A DNA stretch of 64,000 bases. Source: Stenopsyche tienmushanensis. Its lineage: Eukaryota; Arthropoda; Insecta; Trichoptera; Stenopsychidae. The DNA lies in contig WACJ01000114.1 of the NCBI GenBank assembly GCA_008973525.1, forward strand, positions 186,001-250,000. The letters are read 5' to 3'. Below, in pieces: positions 13,243 through 25,242 of the stretch. Position numbers and translations under genes: made by a program. A model generated the notes under the pieces. That model was not told where the DNA came from and did not search any database. It saw only the letters and a list, made by a program, of their open reading frames with translations. Each line of letters starts with the position of its first letter. Positions within the stretch are counted from its first letter, which is position 1.

Positions 13243-14071
13243 CAGTAGAACCTCGATTATCCGAAATCGATAATCGAAAATGATCATAATCAACCTGTAT
13301 GGGAGTACTATCGGAAATATCCGTTTTGACCTTCACTATTCAGAAAGAGCACTCTTGTGCATTGAAGCTCCGAGGCGGACAGAGACAGAGAGAACTTAGC
13401 GCAGTTCGGGAGACTGAGACGGAGAGCTTCTTCATATGCATCGCATGATTGTATAGATCGTTAAGCCCAAATTTATCGACTTATAATGATTTCGATTTCA
13501 AGTGTGTTATTTGTTTACGCAAAAAAATGATCGGATATTGTGTGCTATTGACGATGTTTTTTTTTTAACTGCCTGCCATTCTTCGCGTTGAATGAGTCTT
13601 TGTTCTGCGTGTTGAATGAGTCTTTGTCCAATTATCATTTCCTTCTAAAGGAGGAGCAAATGAATAGATTTTTTGTGCATTGTTTATGTAAAGAAAGGAA
13701 GTGCTCTTGTATGTATGTAGTGTTCATTTACAATTGACTCTGCCTCGAATTGAAGATTGTCTTACGCTGATTAGGAGCTGACAGAAAGTAATCGGTGTAA
13801 AGCGATTATGACAACAACGACTTCATCGATTTTAAATTTGTTCACTAACGAAAAGGTGAACAGGAAAAGTATGAATCATTTTTATTTGTCTAGAAATTCC
13901 TAGAGGTCTTAAGATATAAAAGTTATCCTGAATTACACTCTTCTTGGTTCACAAGCCATTTCACGTTGTTCAATACATCACATACGTGAGCAAAAGTGGA
14001 CACAATTCTCCGTGTGCAAATCAGGAAATTGTATTTTTTTTTAAACAATCCGGATAATTGAGGTTCTACTG
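13243..14071. mobile_element. Pogo/Tigger-type non-autonomous element
   Basis: The ends are inverted: left CAGTAGAACCTCGATTATCC, right, reverse-complemented, CAGTAGAACCTCAATTATCC. This end sequence is typical of Tigger/pogo elements. TA follows the right end; the left flank is TT, so the duplication is imperfect. The interior (about 13310-13830) is repeat family R2, also present near 25243-25768 and 60140-60390. No transposase frame is visible. Confidence 0.72.
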
Positions 14072-14321
14072 TACTGAAAACTTTTCAACATTTTAAAAAA
14101 GGATATCTCTGATTCAATATTTATTTTTATCTTGAAATTATTAATATAAGTTTAATTACACTGAATACAAATAAAATGTTGGGGATTATGCTTAATATGC
14201 TGATTTTATTTTGAGATCTTTACCTGGGTTAGAATTGAAAAAAAATCACTAAGATTTCTCAAAGATGGAGATGGTTTTAATTATGATTACCACTTTTTTC
14301 TGTGACGTGAAAACCTTTTAA

Positions 14322-15124
14322 CCCTTTGGGTTCCAAGATTTTTTTCATAGAAGTTATCATCAACTCCAAGCCATTTTTGTGTCTTAAAAATATGTTTGTA
14401 TGGAATAAAATGAAAAAATTGGGGGTTTATGAATAAAAAAAATTGTATTTTGTTATGCAGGACGTTTATTAAGTACATTAGGCATTTTATTTGATTTATT
14501 AATTTTTGTAATCATGTAATGTTTGATATTTTTTGAAGCCATCTCCAGGATGAAGCGCTGGTTTCCTTTAGTAAGTGTCGCCAAAAAATATTGTTCGTTT
14601 TCTTCCTTTTTCAGTTTCACGGTCTGAATACACCATACAGTCTCTATAATTCTTCCCTGATCTATTATATATGTGAGGGCTTCCATCTAACCGTTAATTG
14701 TGATCAGTTGACGACAATCGTCCCAATTTGGACTTCGTAGGAGTGCAAAAGTTACCAATTCCAAGAGTTCGCCTGTTGTAAATTATTAAAAAGGTATAGA
14801 ACGAAAAACGATTAAAACGTAAAAATATACGTACTATCAAAATAATATTGAATTACTGGACACAAATAATTTTCAAGATGTTCACTGCACAATAACTCAA
14901 CGCAGACTATTGTTTTATGCTCTTTACCTGCACCGATTGAATTCCTCTGTACCAATTATTTTCCACATTCCAAATATCAAATTAATGGTCAGACAATAAG
15001 ACAGTATTTCTAGAGTATTCACTTGATTCTTACATTTAAAAAAATATCAAAATCCTATTTGAAGTTCATAAAAACCGTCCGAGAAAATAATGGCCACACG
15101 TAGTGGCCATAGGATTTGTAAGGG
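14322..15124. mobile_element. 803-bp piggyBac-like element between TTAA sites
   Basis: TTAA at 14318-14321 and at 15125-15128 flank ends that start CCCTT on both sides. TTAA target duplication with CCC ends is the hallmark of piggyBac-type elements. Inside the right end is a near-perfect palindrome, GGCCACACGTAGTGGCC (about 15092-15108). A minus-strand frame at 14453-14686 (77 residues) matches nothing I recognise. A short relative lies at 1946-2115. Confidence 0.65.
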
Positions 15125-16084
15125 TTAACTGCCGTATTCACTCTACTTAATTGTGTATACATCGTTGATTATAAATATATCAATTTAATGTGCCAAAATT
15201 TTTTTAATCGTGTAATTTTTTTTTGACGCATTTGTTCATATTTTATGGCAACCAATTCAAATTGATTATATAAACATGTATTTTTACCGTAATGTTATTC
15301 AAATTATCTTATCGATTCATCTACAAAGTGGCATTATATGAAAATATAAAGATCGCCTTAAATTCTAAATGAACAAAAAAAATCTAATCTTTTTAATTAA
15401 ATTTATCGGGATTGGGAATTAATTGTCACCTTGTAGTTGAATCGATATATCGTATGAAGCTTTTAGTGTGTATATTACGACGAAATTTTAATATAAGTGG
15501 GAATCATTTTTATTAAAAACAATACTGCCAAAGTGCCAAAATCGAAAACTAATTTTAATATTATTCAAATATGCATTAACGATAATTTGCTATAGCATTC
15601 TAAATTTAAATTTAATGGCTAATATCAGTGTACTGGTGGAATTTGTTATGATTGATCTCTATCTTTGAGGAATAATTATAAAATACCTTTGATTACCATA
15701 AAGTTTATTGAGTGGTTATAATAGATGTGTTATTAGATAATTTATATTATGGTTACCGTACTGCATACATGTAAATTACGTTTCAAATTTGAAATGATTT
15801 TATGACTTGTTAAGAAGGATCTATTGCTTCATAAGATGTAAAGAATATTTCATAAGGCGGGTGAAAAGCGGTCATTCAAAAAGTTATGTTCTCGTATTTA
15901 TCGATTGTACCGAGACTTTTATATAATTATGTTGTGTACGTTAGTTGTTTTGCCAGAGTTACTTGTAAAAAATTACACGATCTTGAGGTATTTAAGACTT
16001 GACTGTAGGTGATGATTTTTAATTCATCTCTCAGGTAATGTGTGCTAAATATGTGTGATTTCACTTTCCATTTTCCTTGTACCT

Positions 16085-16250
16085 ATAGGTAGTCCTGTGA
16101 TTTAGCGGTTGAACTTGGGTTCAGGTTTACAGGAGGTGTGGTTAGCGACCACATTCAAAGGGACATATACACTATGAAAGCCATGTCGCAGTGGTAGGCA
16201 ATGGTCCCATCGACGGGATTACAAAACAAGTTGAAAAATAAAATCCCCCC
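16085..16250 (+). repeat. Dispersed repeat family R3, copy 1 (SINE-like)
   Basis: Begins near CTATAGGTAGTCCTGTGATT and contains AGCGGTTGAAC, GGTGTGGTTAGCGACCACA and CAATGGTCCCATCGACGGGAT. Matching text recurs at 49480-49640, and its first part recurs at 17668-17695 and 53305-53340. The AGCGGTTG and GGGTTCAGG blocks faintly resemble tRNA A and B boxes, but a tRNA-derived origin is not shown. Confidence 0.45.
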
Positions 16251-16924
16251 CGAGTATTTGGTGTAAATTGCACTTTGAATTATAATACTTCTTAAAAATT
16301 GTGTATTTTAAGAGAAAAATATATTACAATTAGCTCTACAGATTCCGTAAAGTTGATATTAACACCATAAACTTTATCATAACACCATGAACAATAAATA
16401 AATGTAATAATTTCTAATTGACTTTTATTATTCCACAGAATTGTTTTTATTTCGTTCCTTAATGCGTTTAAATCTTTTTATTTGATATCTATAAACAATT
16501 ATAATATTTGCCTGGCGAATTTTTATTATTGATATTTTGCTGCGATACTATTTATGCTGTATGCATTGTTTTTGTCTTTACTGGCTCAATCTTGTTGCAA
16601 CTAAATAATTTATTTGCTGCTGTTGTTATTTTACTTGAAATAAATTTTCTTTAATCAAATTGAAAAAAAACTAGAGTTGATGGCGAACAATGAATTTATT
16701 TATTCATAAACATTATGTTGTGCATCATTACAAAGAAAAAATATTTCATAGCATACCGTCTATTTCTGAAAACTAGCACCAGCGTGAATTTCAAAATTGT
16801 TGGAATATAAGTCCTCCCCGAAAATAAGCCCTAGTTAAAATATTAACTAAAAAAAAATCACTTACAATGGCATTAAAATATTCCCAGAAGAATCCAAACA
16901 TTGGAATATCATTGCTCATATTGA

Positions 16925-17291
16925 CGGCGAGGATTCGTAAAATATGAATTGTTTATATTCTACCCTCACTGTATTTATCATTGTCAGAATCTTATAGACA
17001 ACTGTCTGGCATCTGGACTTAATAATATAATCTAATTTCCAGACTAAACTAGCTCCTTTCCAGAACTGGCAGTGAGTTGTCCAAACCAAATATTCCCTGC
17101 AAATACTTGTGCAGCAGCCACGGTTGAGCAGCACGGTTGAATGTTCCCAGCAACACCCCCCCGAGTCATTGACTTCTACGCCTGGTGCGTACGTCCCCTT
17201 CCATTGGTCATTTGTAATATAGACCCCGAGGATTCGTAAAATTTTAGTTGCGTGTTTGTTCTAACCATGTTTATCATGTTCAGGCACCTTA
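16925..17291. repeat. Diverged direct duplication, units about 16925-16992 and 17225-17291
   Basis: Both units start with CGAGGATTCGTAAAAT, run through a similar TTT-rich line and end near TTATCAT-GTTCAG. Read on the minus strand, both encode a similar peptide (MIN-x-VR, then FYES-x-x-SI). This suggests two relics of one ancient reading frame about 300 bp apart. The source is unknown. Confidence 0.4.
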
Positions 17292-17500
17292 AAAACCCAC
17301 AAATAATCGATATTTGCAGAAAACGAAGGGCATTTTTTTTCAACGCGTCCCCTTCCATAGGTCATTTCGAGAGCTTCGGAGGCATGAATTTAAAGAAATT
17401 CAAATTGGAATGTACAATAGAACAGATACAGATATTCCAGATGATGACATGACTGTTTTCGAATAATTTACAAATACACATTGTATGTTATATATATACA

Positions 17501-17780
17501 CTAAAACCTCTTTTTGTGCGATTTCAAAGTGATGCGATTTTTTTGAAGCATTTTTTTTTTAATTTCATAGAGTACGTATCGAGATATTTTGGATAAAATA
17601 CGAACTAAATCATCAACATTTACATGAAATTTGAAAGAAAAAAAAAGTTTGGGACTGAAAATCATATTTTTGTACCTGTAGGTAGTCCCGCGTTAACCCC
17701 TTAAGTGGATATGACGTATATATCCGTCAAGACCAAAGTCCATGCAAAGTGGGTATGACGGATATATCCGCATTGTGAAA
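17501..17780. mobile_element. Remnants: a Tigger-like end and a piggyBac-like end
   Basis: At 17501 the text ACACTAAAACCTCTTTTTGT resembles a Tigger/pogo end without its partner. At 17694 TTAACCCCTTAAGTGG leads into a near-palindrome, GACGTATATATCCGTC, and similar GACGGATATATCCG text repeats at about 17757 and 17803. No matching right end was found, so both are partial. Confidence 0.4.
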
Positions 17781-17996
17781 GTTAAGCAAACCTCAATAGA
17801 AAATGACGGATATGTCCGATTGCAGTGTTGTGTACGTTTAATATAAGAATTATTCATCTCGGGAACTGACTTGTTCGAACTTGATGATATACTATTTTCG
17901 TATACTGGATATGACGCGAAAAGATCGCGTCACTACGGATGACACCTTTGACAGTGAATCAAAACGTTGAAGGAGTAAAGCGGTTGGACTCGTAGC

Positions 17997-18922
17997 TAGG
18001 GAATCCAATCCCGGGATCCCGGACAGTTTTAGGTACTTAAGAATCCCGGGATTAGAAAACGTAATCCCGAAAGTCCCGGGATTGAAATTTTTATCTAACA
18101 GAAATCGTACACCTCACCAACACGATGAAGGCTACTAAATCGAGACATTCCCGACGAATTCTGGACGCTTGGAAACAGTCGCGTAATTACTAATTGGCGA
18201 ACTTAGGCGGCGCATAGGAGCAGTAACTGTCTAATCTATGTATACATATATAGCGTACATGTATGTTTTTCAAATTGTTATAGTTACCTTTCCCTACCGG
18301 TGATGTATTTACTACACCTCGACGAACAATGAGAATATCGATATGAAATATAATAGATACGAGGTTCAGAGTTTTTGTATTCCTCCGTAATATAATTACG
18401 TATCATATCAAAGTATTCATCTGCAGCGACGGAAATAAATAATTTTTCGGGAATTTTGCGAATTTTAGTCCGTGTCAGCAGAAAGGAATTTTATCAGTCA
18501 CATTGATGGTGTTATACGAAAATGGGGGGTCACGCGGTCATCAACTCGAACTAGCATTTGAATACCTGATGACGATACCTCCAACGAGTGTGGAAGCTGA
18601 GCGTGCATTTTCAGCAGCAAGTTGCCTGACTTCCAAAATCAGATCCAGACTAAATGACGAAACACTAATGTTTAATGTTAATGTTACTTCGGGCATATTT
18701 TCAAAATAATATTTGAATTTTATAGTGTTTTATTTATCTATTTTTGAATTGTATTTTTATCTTTTATTAAATAAATAAAATTCTTTGGACTTCAAGTGAT
18801 TTTTTTATATTGAACAAATGGACTTATTGGTAATTTTTGATCAAATTTCTCAATGTAATTACTTAAAATATTGAAAATCCCAATCCCGGGATCGAAATTT
18901 TTGCTCGGGATTGGATTCCCTA
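17997..18922 (+). mobile_element. Non-autonomous hAT element, copy 1 of 3
   Basis: Ends are TAGGGAATCCAATCCC and, at the right, TTGGATTCCCTA in inverted orientation. Several subterminal ATCCCGGGAT palindromes lie near both ends. Close copies are at 32942-33921 (minus) and 51442-52452 (plus). An 8-bp target duplication is not evident here. It carries the frame at 18503-18709. Confidence 0.85.
18503..18709 (+). CDS. Short frame encoding only the hAT dimerisation (hATC) domain
   Basis: 68 residues, with the hATC signature PPTSVEAERAFSAAS followed by KIRSRLNDETL. This segment ends hAT transposases and mediates dimerisation. The zinc finger and catalytic part are absent, so the product cannot transpose DNA. 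The same domain is open in the other two copies (51952-52191 and the minus strand around 33205-33345). Whether it is translated is unknown. Confidence 0.6.
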   Translation: MMVLYENGGSRGHQLELAFEYLMTIPPTSVEAERAFSAASCLTSKIRSRLNDETLMFNVNVTSGIFSK

Positions 18923-19012
18923 GCTGTCGGTGAATATACCACCACGCCCTTTATTCTGCTTTAGAATTTTTAGATTTTAAACAGTCGCCATTTTGTGATT
19001 TTTTTTTGAGTT

Positions 19013-19146
19013 AGGGACTATAGTGACATCCTTACCAATTATGAATTATATTTTTGGAAAGAGAAAATCTATACAGAACAATGATGGCATTGACATTGGG
19101 TGTACTATTTCTTCCGAAGAAGAGAGAGATTTATAGTCCCTAGCCC
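19013..19146. repeat. Small inverted-repeat unit next to the transporter 3' end
   Basis: TTAGGGACTATAG near 19013 and TATAGTCCCTAG near 19135 are inverted copies bounding about 130 bp. Too small to class; possibly a MITE remnant. Confidence 0.35.
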
Positions 19147-19246
19147 ATATTTTAAACCAGCAAAAAAGTATGACAGTGTGTTATTTTCGAAAAAAGACGA
19201 TATGATGTTTTATTTCAATTAAAAAATATTGAATAAAATATACATT

Positions 19247-19252
19247 TTTATT
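19247..19252 (-). terminator. Candidate polyadenylation signal of the SLC6 gene
   Basis: AATAAA on the minus strand, 38 bases after the stop at 19290. A second AATAAA lies about 40 bases further, near 19210. Both are well placed for the transporter transcript. Confidence 0.5.
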
Positions 19253-19289
19253 GTTGTTATAAATTATGACAGGCTTAAGAACTATAGAT

Positions 19290-22200
19290 TTAAAATTTTG
19301 ACTCTTTCCAACACACATGACCACAACGTCTATCACATTTAGGTTTCCTAGCATGGCGAACCAAACATAGATTTGGATCATATTGATGTGAGTGTGGTGA
19401 TAGATGGGTATTTTTTAATTTTGTGCTTTTGTCATATTCCGACACCCATAGAATTTTTTGTATTGAGTTGTTGGTTGAACTCTTATCTAAATCTGCGAAC
19501 AAGTTGATATTTTTGCTATTGGAGCTTTGTGTCCTGCTGCACATTTGATCATTGGTGTCGACTGTACACAGCTTTAGTTTTTTCTTTGTCGTTTTATACT
19601 GAAGCCACTTATATCTAATTTTGAATTCCACTGGGCCAAATTTGCGTGAAGGTTTAGAGGCTAACACTAATTTCTGTAACAAACATATGTCAATTTTGCA
19701 GTTAAAAAATACAAAGTAATTATACATTAATATATCTTAAAAATTGTTAAGTTATGCTACAAATATTTGCGATAAGAGAAATTTTGCAATCAATTCAATT
19801 TCTAATAACAAACATGCAAATAATATTTGCAGAAAAAATACTATGAAAAGATTATACTACTAAAATATTATTAATTATTTATTGCATTGCGAAAAAATAA
19901 TGTATGATTTGCACTTGTATACAATTTATTAATAACAGTCAAATAATCCGTTACTAATTCCTCTCCATACTTAAAAATTATAAAACACAAGTAACTAATC
20001 ATTAAATAGTAATGATTTGCATCAAAAATCAATATACAAAAGACTCTCGAATATCCGGACTAATGCTGGGGTGGTCACGGATCGTGAAATTTATATTTGG
20101 TTTTAAATATATTATAATATATTTGCAATATAGTTTTTTCCCCATAATTTTAATATTTATTAAGAACAATGCCCATAGTTAAGCAGAGAAGTGTCCGTTA
20201 GTAGTTAGTACTAAGCATTACCAATATATTTACGAGTGTATTTAATAAAATCTGTATTTTTTGTTTGTTTTTTAGATATTTTAAACAAATTTCTATTATC
20301 ACTTCGAATTTTTCTTAAAGTTATTGTATATCATTATCATTATATTCAAATCCTCTTTGTTCAGTGTAATCTAGCAATGTGTGAACATAATTTATTTCTC
20401 CAGAAAATAATTAAGTTGTCATCTTTCTCAGCAAGAGTTTTTAGACAAATGTAACTATAACCCAATAGGAATGGTTCTCAACCGGTGCACAGCGGAAAAA
20501 TTGGTAATAACGAAAAATTCTGTAAAATAGTGAAAACCGAAATAGTTGTTGACGATATTATGAAAGTCAACGAAAGAGTTAATCAATATCTATGCTGCAA
20601 AGAACTTGCCGAGCATATGAGAGGACAAGATGTTTTTGATTCTATTTCTTCATATTTAGAACAATTTAAAATATCATGGGAGTTGTGTAGGAATTTGTAC
20701 AGATGGTGCTCCTTCAATGGTAGGCCCAATCAAAAGATTTGTTACACTTGCAAAGACAATAAACCCTAATATTATAATTACACACTGTTTTATGCATAGA
20801 GAATCTTAAGTTTCAAAAACAGTTTCAACAAATTCTAATTATTCCTTCCCTGTTAAAAAAAATACCGGATAATCGAGAGTACACTGTATGCGTATTAAAC
20901 TGGTGCAGTTTGTAATAGATTGCATTTACTGGGAAATAAAGTACGCTTAATTTTGATGATATAATAAAATAATTCTTACCTGTGCAAATCCATATCCTTC
21001 TTTGTGGCAAATTACCCAAACGCCCCATAACACAATACTAATAATTGCGAATATTAGCATTCCAATCATTAGCCAGAATGTCCAATATTTATGAGGCCAG
21101 TTGTTAAAATTTTTATGTATTTGCCAAAATACAGCCCACGAGAGGCCAATTGGAGTTATCATCCACAAGAATACAACGAAGAAATTAATTTTGTATTCCA
21201 ATATAAAATCCAAGTCGTTTTTCATCGATTTGAACCCTAAACAAAGGGATTGCATTAAAAGATAACTCAATTTAAATGAAATATAAAATTAAAAAATTGG
21301 TCTCATTACCGTAAATATAAAACAATCCAAAAAGTTCTATAGAGATGAACGTCATTAGATACATTGGTATGATGTAATAATCTAGTATCGTAATTACATC
21401 TAAGCCCAATACAAATATAGAGAGCGAACAAAATATGCCCGTTATGGAAACCAACCAACTAACGCTTCTCTTATGATAACAGTCTTCCAGTGAAACGCAC
21501 CATATAACAGGAAAAATCAAAGATATCTGAAATATTAAAATGTATTCATATTCGTGTATCAATCAAATTAAAATTAATTTGAATTCGTCTTTTACCACAC
21601 TTATGAGTCCAGAGAATAATAAAAGGGTATATGCCAAAGATGATTTGATAGAGCTGGCATCTTTTAACAACGACGAATCGTAAATAATTATCAAAGTCAT
21701 TAGAAACGATGTCTCTTTTGGCTTTTTAGTGTCATCCATTCCATACCAGAGTAAAACGCTAAGCCACCCAGCAAACATGTTCCATAATATGAACCAAAGT
21801 GCACTTCTGTAATATAAATGTGTATGATTAGAGATTTGATTACATTTTGAATGATTTGTGTTAAAGTAGAGCTACCTGAAAATGCAACTTTTTTGATATA
21901 TTATTCCGCCTGTTGTTACATGATATCCAAATCCGAGATGCGATGAAAATAATAGCTGTACACATGCCGCATACCATAAATCTAAAGATGTTAAAAGCTC
22001 CCATTTGACGTCAAAAAAAAATTGTTTCACAGATCTGAAGTTGTCTATCAAAACAATCGCTATGCTAAGAACTATAATCCCGCTGCCGAGGATATATATG
22101 GACATTAAGAAAGTTTGAGGGATTCTTATCAGGCTGAAAATATAATATGACAGAGATTAATTTGAAAATTATATTATTTTCGAATTTGTATACGTTATTA

Positions 22201-24453
22201 CCATAGAGATATGAGCAACCACAATGTGAATATGATGGCCGCTACAATTCCATACCACATTGGGTCATCTACGACGGGCTTAAGAAATGTTTCGCTGTAA
22301 CAATAAAATGTACGTTTAAATATTATCTCGATGAGTTATATGATGTACATTTGAAAAGTAATTGACTGACTTCAAACACTTTTGGCCGGATATTCCGAAA
22401 ACTTGATAGCCATCCTGCAATATTTTTTGAACTATTAGAATATGATCAATTTGATAATGGTTATTTGTGTGATGTAATCGTCCCTTGATTTACACGATTC
22501 TTAATTTAAATAGTTTCGATCTCATAGTCATTGTTTTTCTGTGTAATTTATAAATTATATGGATATTAAGATAACGAGTCAAAATTAAAGTCATTCTAGG
22601 CGATAAACCTACAAAAAAAAAGAAAACTTCAGGGATGATTTATTTGTGGGTGAAATTAAGCAATTATTTTTAGAACATTAGTCTAATGCAGCAGTTCCTA
22701 ACCTGGGGGTAATTAAAACAGCTATTCTGCGGGGGTAATGACGCTGGTAATTTAAGCGCGTTAAGTGATGTAGCTAAAATTGTGAATCATATTTATGGCA
22801 GCGCTACGAATTCCAGATTATTCAAAGTTTTGTGTGATGAAGTTGGAGCCAAATTTAATAGCCTTTGCAACACACAGAGGTACGCTGGCTGTCGAGAGGG
22901 AGAATTTTAAACAGGGTTTGTGAGCTCCGTGAAGAAATAGGATTGTTTCTTGAAAACCAGAGAACACAAAAAGAAATAAAGTTGTACTCAAAAATAAAAG
23001 ATAAATCATTCATCGAAATTTTGACGTATCTTGCCGATTTTTTCATTGAAATTAACAGTCCGATGACAAGGAAATATGATGAATATCTTGACAGCACAGG
23101 ATAAAGTTGCTGCATAAATTGGAACTTTACCAACGCAGAGTTCAAGTTGGCGATATATCGATGTTTATACAACTGTGTAAGCAATTGGCAAATGACAAAT
23201 CTGAAATAATCTCGTTTGAAAATTCTGTGATTCATCATTTATCTGCAGTGATAAACTCACCAAAGCGTCCGTCCAATTCATGAATTTTCTACTCATGATG
23301 AAATATTTAAAGACGAATATGTGTTAGCCAAAGTAGAATTTCTCAGACTACTACTACTAAATTTCAGATTTTATTAAGCCAATTGTCATATTAAATACAG
23401 AAAAATCAAGAAACGATAGTGATAGTAATGGTTTTGAACATTTTTAAAAATGTTAAGGGAAAATAACCAAATTACATAAATACTTCATACAGTGAGTAAA
23501 AATTTTCCTCTTTTATATATTTATGTTTTAACACAATTTCCATTTACATGACGACTTGCAGATCAAATCTACCATGTAAAGCAAGGGACAATTTTATATG
23601 CATTTTACTTACTAGGGCACGATGTAATTCTCTGCATTCAGCTAACGGTACAGGGCCTTTAGCTGTCCATATAAGAAGTGCACATATTATTCCCAAATAT
23701 ACCATGTAATATACAGCTACTAAAAAGCTCGCAAAAAGCTTTACAAATCCTAGACCTGTTTGAAAATCATAAATGCAATTTACATCTTTAAAATCCATAA
23801 AATTGTACATTAATATGCTAAAAATCCATTGTGGATGGTGCATACAGATATGTTAATTATTGTAGTTTTATTGGTGATTTATAATTTTTGTTCAGCATAA
23901 ATGTGAGCATCAAATTCAATGACGTTTTTATTTATATTTTTAATTGTTTTTATAATTACATTCGCTATTGCAAATATTTTTACACACAAAAATATTGTAA
24001 ATATAAATTCTTAATAGATTCAAAGTAATTAAGCCTGCATACATATGAAGATAATACATGATTGCAAAATTTATATACATTTATATTTACAGCCGCAGCA
24101 GTCTTGTTTTTATATATATTTTCAAATAATTTTGTTATATAGGCTTGCTATAAATTTGACCGCGTGGCAGCTAACTCGTGCGTCTTCTATTTTTTACCTT
24201 TCAGAAGTGGTATGGCTCGCCATAGTTTAATGGCACCTTGTTCGGTAAGTCTTCCCAGGGCCAGCTCAAGGAACACGAGTGGAAGAGCGAAGACTATGGC
24301 CAAAAGACAGTAAGAGACTAGGAAAGGCGCTCCGCCATGTGCTGCCACCTCTCTGGGAAGCCTCGTCGTGGTGGCCAAGCCGACTGCCACACATGCTGAG
24401 CATATTGCACTTCTAAGAACTGCTGCTCGTTCTTCTCCAATGTTTGGATTACG
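19290..24453 (-). CDS. Divergent SLC6-family transporter, nine exons, N terminus missing
   Basis: Exons in transcription order: 24453-24198, 23755-23613, 22414-22371, 22294-22202, 22133-21876, 21806-21596, 21526-21310, 21236-20980, 19673-19290. All junctions keep frame, giving 620 residues and a TAA stop. The order of hydrophobic segments fits the 12-helix SLC6 fold. TM1 is followed by HGGAPFLVSY and LELALGRL. The TM6 region reads WYAACVQLLFSSHLGFG. The tail has SKPSRKFGPVEFKIRYKW, like the usual PSxxWGP tail. SLC6 proteins carry amino acids or amines across the plasma membrane with sodium. Unusually, the TM1 core GN-x-WRFP is replaced by ATTTRLP, which removes the sodium-contacting Asn. The tail is rich in Cys, His and Lys. 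The start codon exon, expected upstream of 24453, was not identified. The substrate is unknown. Confidence 0.88.
20037..20886. mobile_element. Tigger/pogo-type element carrying a hAT fragment, in the last SLC6 intron
   Basis: Flanked by TA at 20035-20036 and 20887-20888. Ends are inverted: left ACTCTCGAATATCCGG, right, reverse-complemented, ACTCTCGATTATCCGG. Within it, from about 20473 (GGTTCTCAACCGGTG, a hAT-type end), the plus strand reads as a broken ZBED5-like hAT transposase: FKISWELC, then in another frame CTDGAPSMVG and THCFMHRES. So a hAT copy appears nested in a Tigger-like element. Confidence 0.65.
22689..23445 (+). mobile_element. ZBED5-like hAT transposase remnant in an SLC6 intron
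   Basis: Starts with a hAT-type end, CAGCAGTTCCTAACCTGGGG. It then encodes, with one frame change near 22865, NSRLFKVLCDEVGAKFNSL and LQHTEVRWLSRGRILNRV, followed by KIKDKSFIEILTYLADFF. These are the middle part of ZBED5/FAM200-type hAT transposases. Stops after 23101 break the rest. It is antisense to the transporter, between its exons at 22414 and 23613. Confidence 0.8.
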
Positions 24454-25242
24454 CTACAGAAAACAAATGGAATTGAGACTTATTTAAAATTATAACTGGA
24501 AATCGATTAAAATACAAAATTTTCACTAGATTTATTATAGCTATTTATTTGATAAGAAAATATATATGTAAATGAGAGAATCTGAATTTGTATTTTTTGG
24601 TTGTTTTCCTGTTACTTATTAGAGACAATATTTTGAATTAACTAATGATGGCAAAAATATTGTATTCATTTTTTACATATATCATCATCATAGTGCAGCC
24701 ACAACAGTCCACTGCAGAACAATGGGCCTCTTCAATATCCATTCCCAGGAAGGGGTAACATCCATCTTGTCTATATCATACATTCGTCTCCTTATTCGCT
24801 CGATATTGAATATAGCACAACCTCCGAGTTTCATTTAGAATGCTCACCCAGCGGGTCTCATGAATTAACGTATTGACGAACGCTTTCGCGACTGTCTCGA
24901 AAGGGAGCGTGGGAGGTTTGTAAATACTGAGTAGTTTTCTTCGGGAGATCATGGAAAACTACTCTAGACGCCCTTTTTAATTCTACTGGAAAGGGCTTTC
25001 TGGAATGCAAAGAGACCAGTCCCTCGTTTCCTCACTAGGGCTTTGCCTGGCTAAAGTGAAGACATACATAACGCTTAAGTGTATCTCGGATTCGCTCCTA
25101 CATCAACTGAGGGTGTCTTCCCGTCCACGTGCAACTTACCCGAGCGAATTCGAGACTGAGTACTTTCCTATTTCAGGTTGACCCTCTCAGTTCGGCGATT
25201 TCAAAACGATATAGAAGGCAATGGAAGACAGTGTTGTTAACC
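24454..25242. other. Upstream flank or intron of SLC6, with a LINE 3' end
   Basis: 24682-24775 on the minus strand looks like the 3' end of an insect RTE-type LINE: GAAGAGGCCCATTGTTCTGC, then CAGTGGACTGTTGTGGCTGC, then an ATGATGATG tail. The remainder to 25242 is somewhat GC-richer but shows no frame or domain I recognise. No SLC6 first exon was found here. Confidence 0.5.

Noticed and set aside
16085..16250. A functional tRNA gene (A/B box-like words).
   Set aside because: No acceptor stem or anticodon arm can be drawn; the text is a dispersed repeat and its second copy runs into a transposase remnant.
20473..23101. One hAT transposase gene split by six SLC6 exons, because the two fragments are collinear and nearly adjacent in protein order.
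   Set aside because: The second fragment starts with its own hAT-type end at 22689 and the first lies within separate Tigger-type ends that close at 20886, so they are two independent insertions.
22855..23238. 127-codon minus-strand frame in the SLC6 intron as a gene.
   Set aside because: It is the antisense shadow of the plus-strand hAT transposase fragment.
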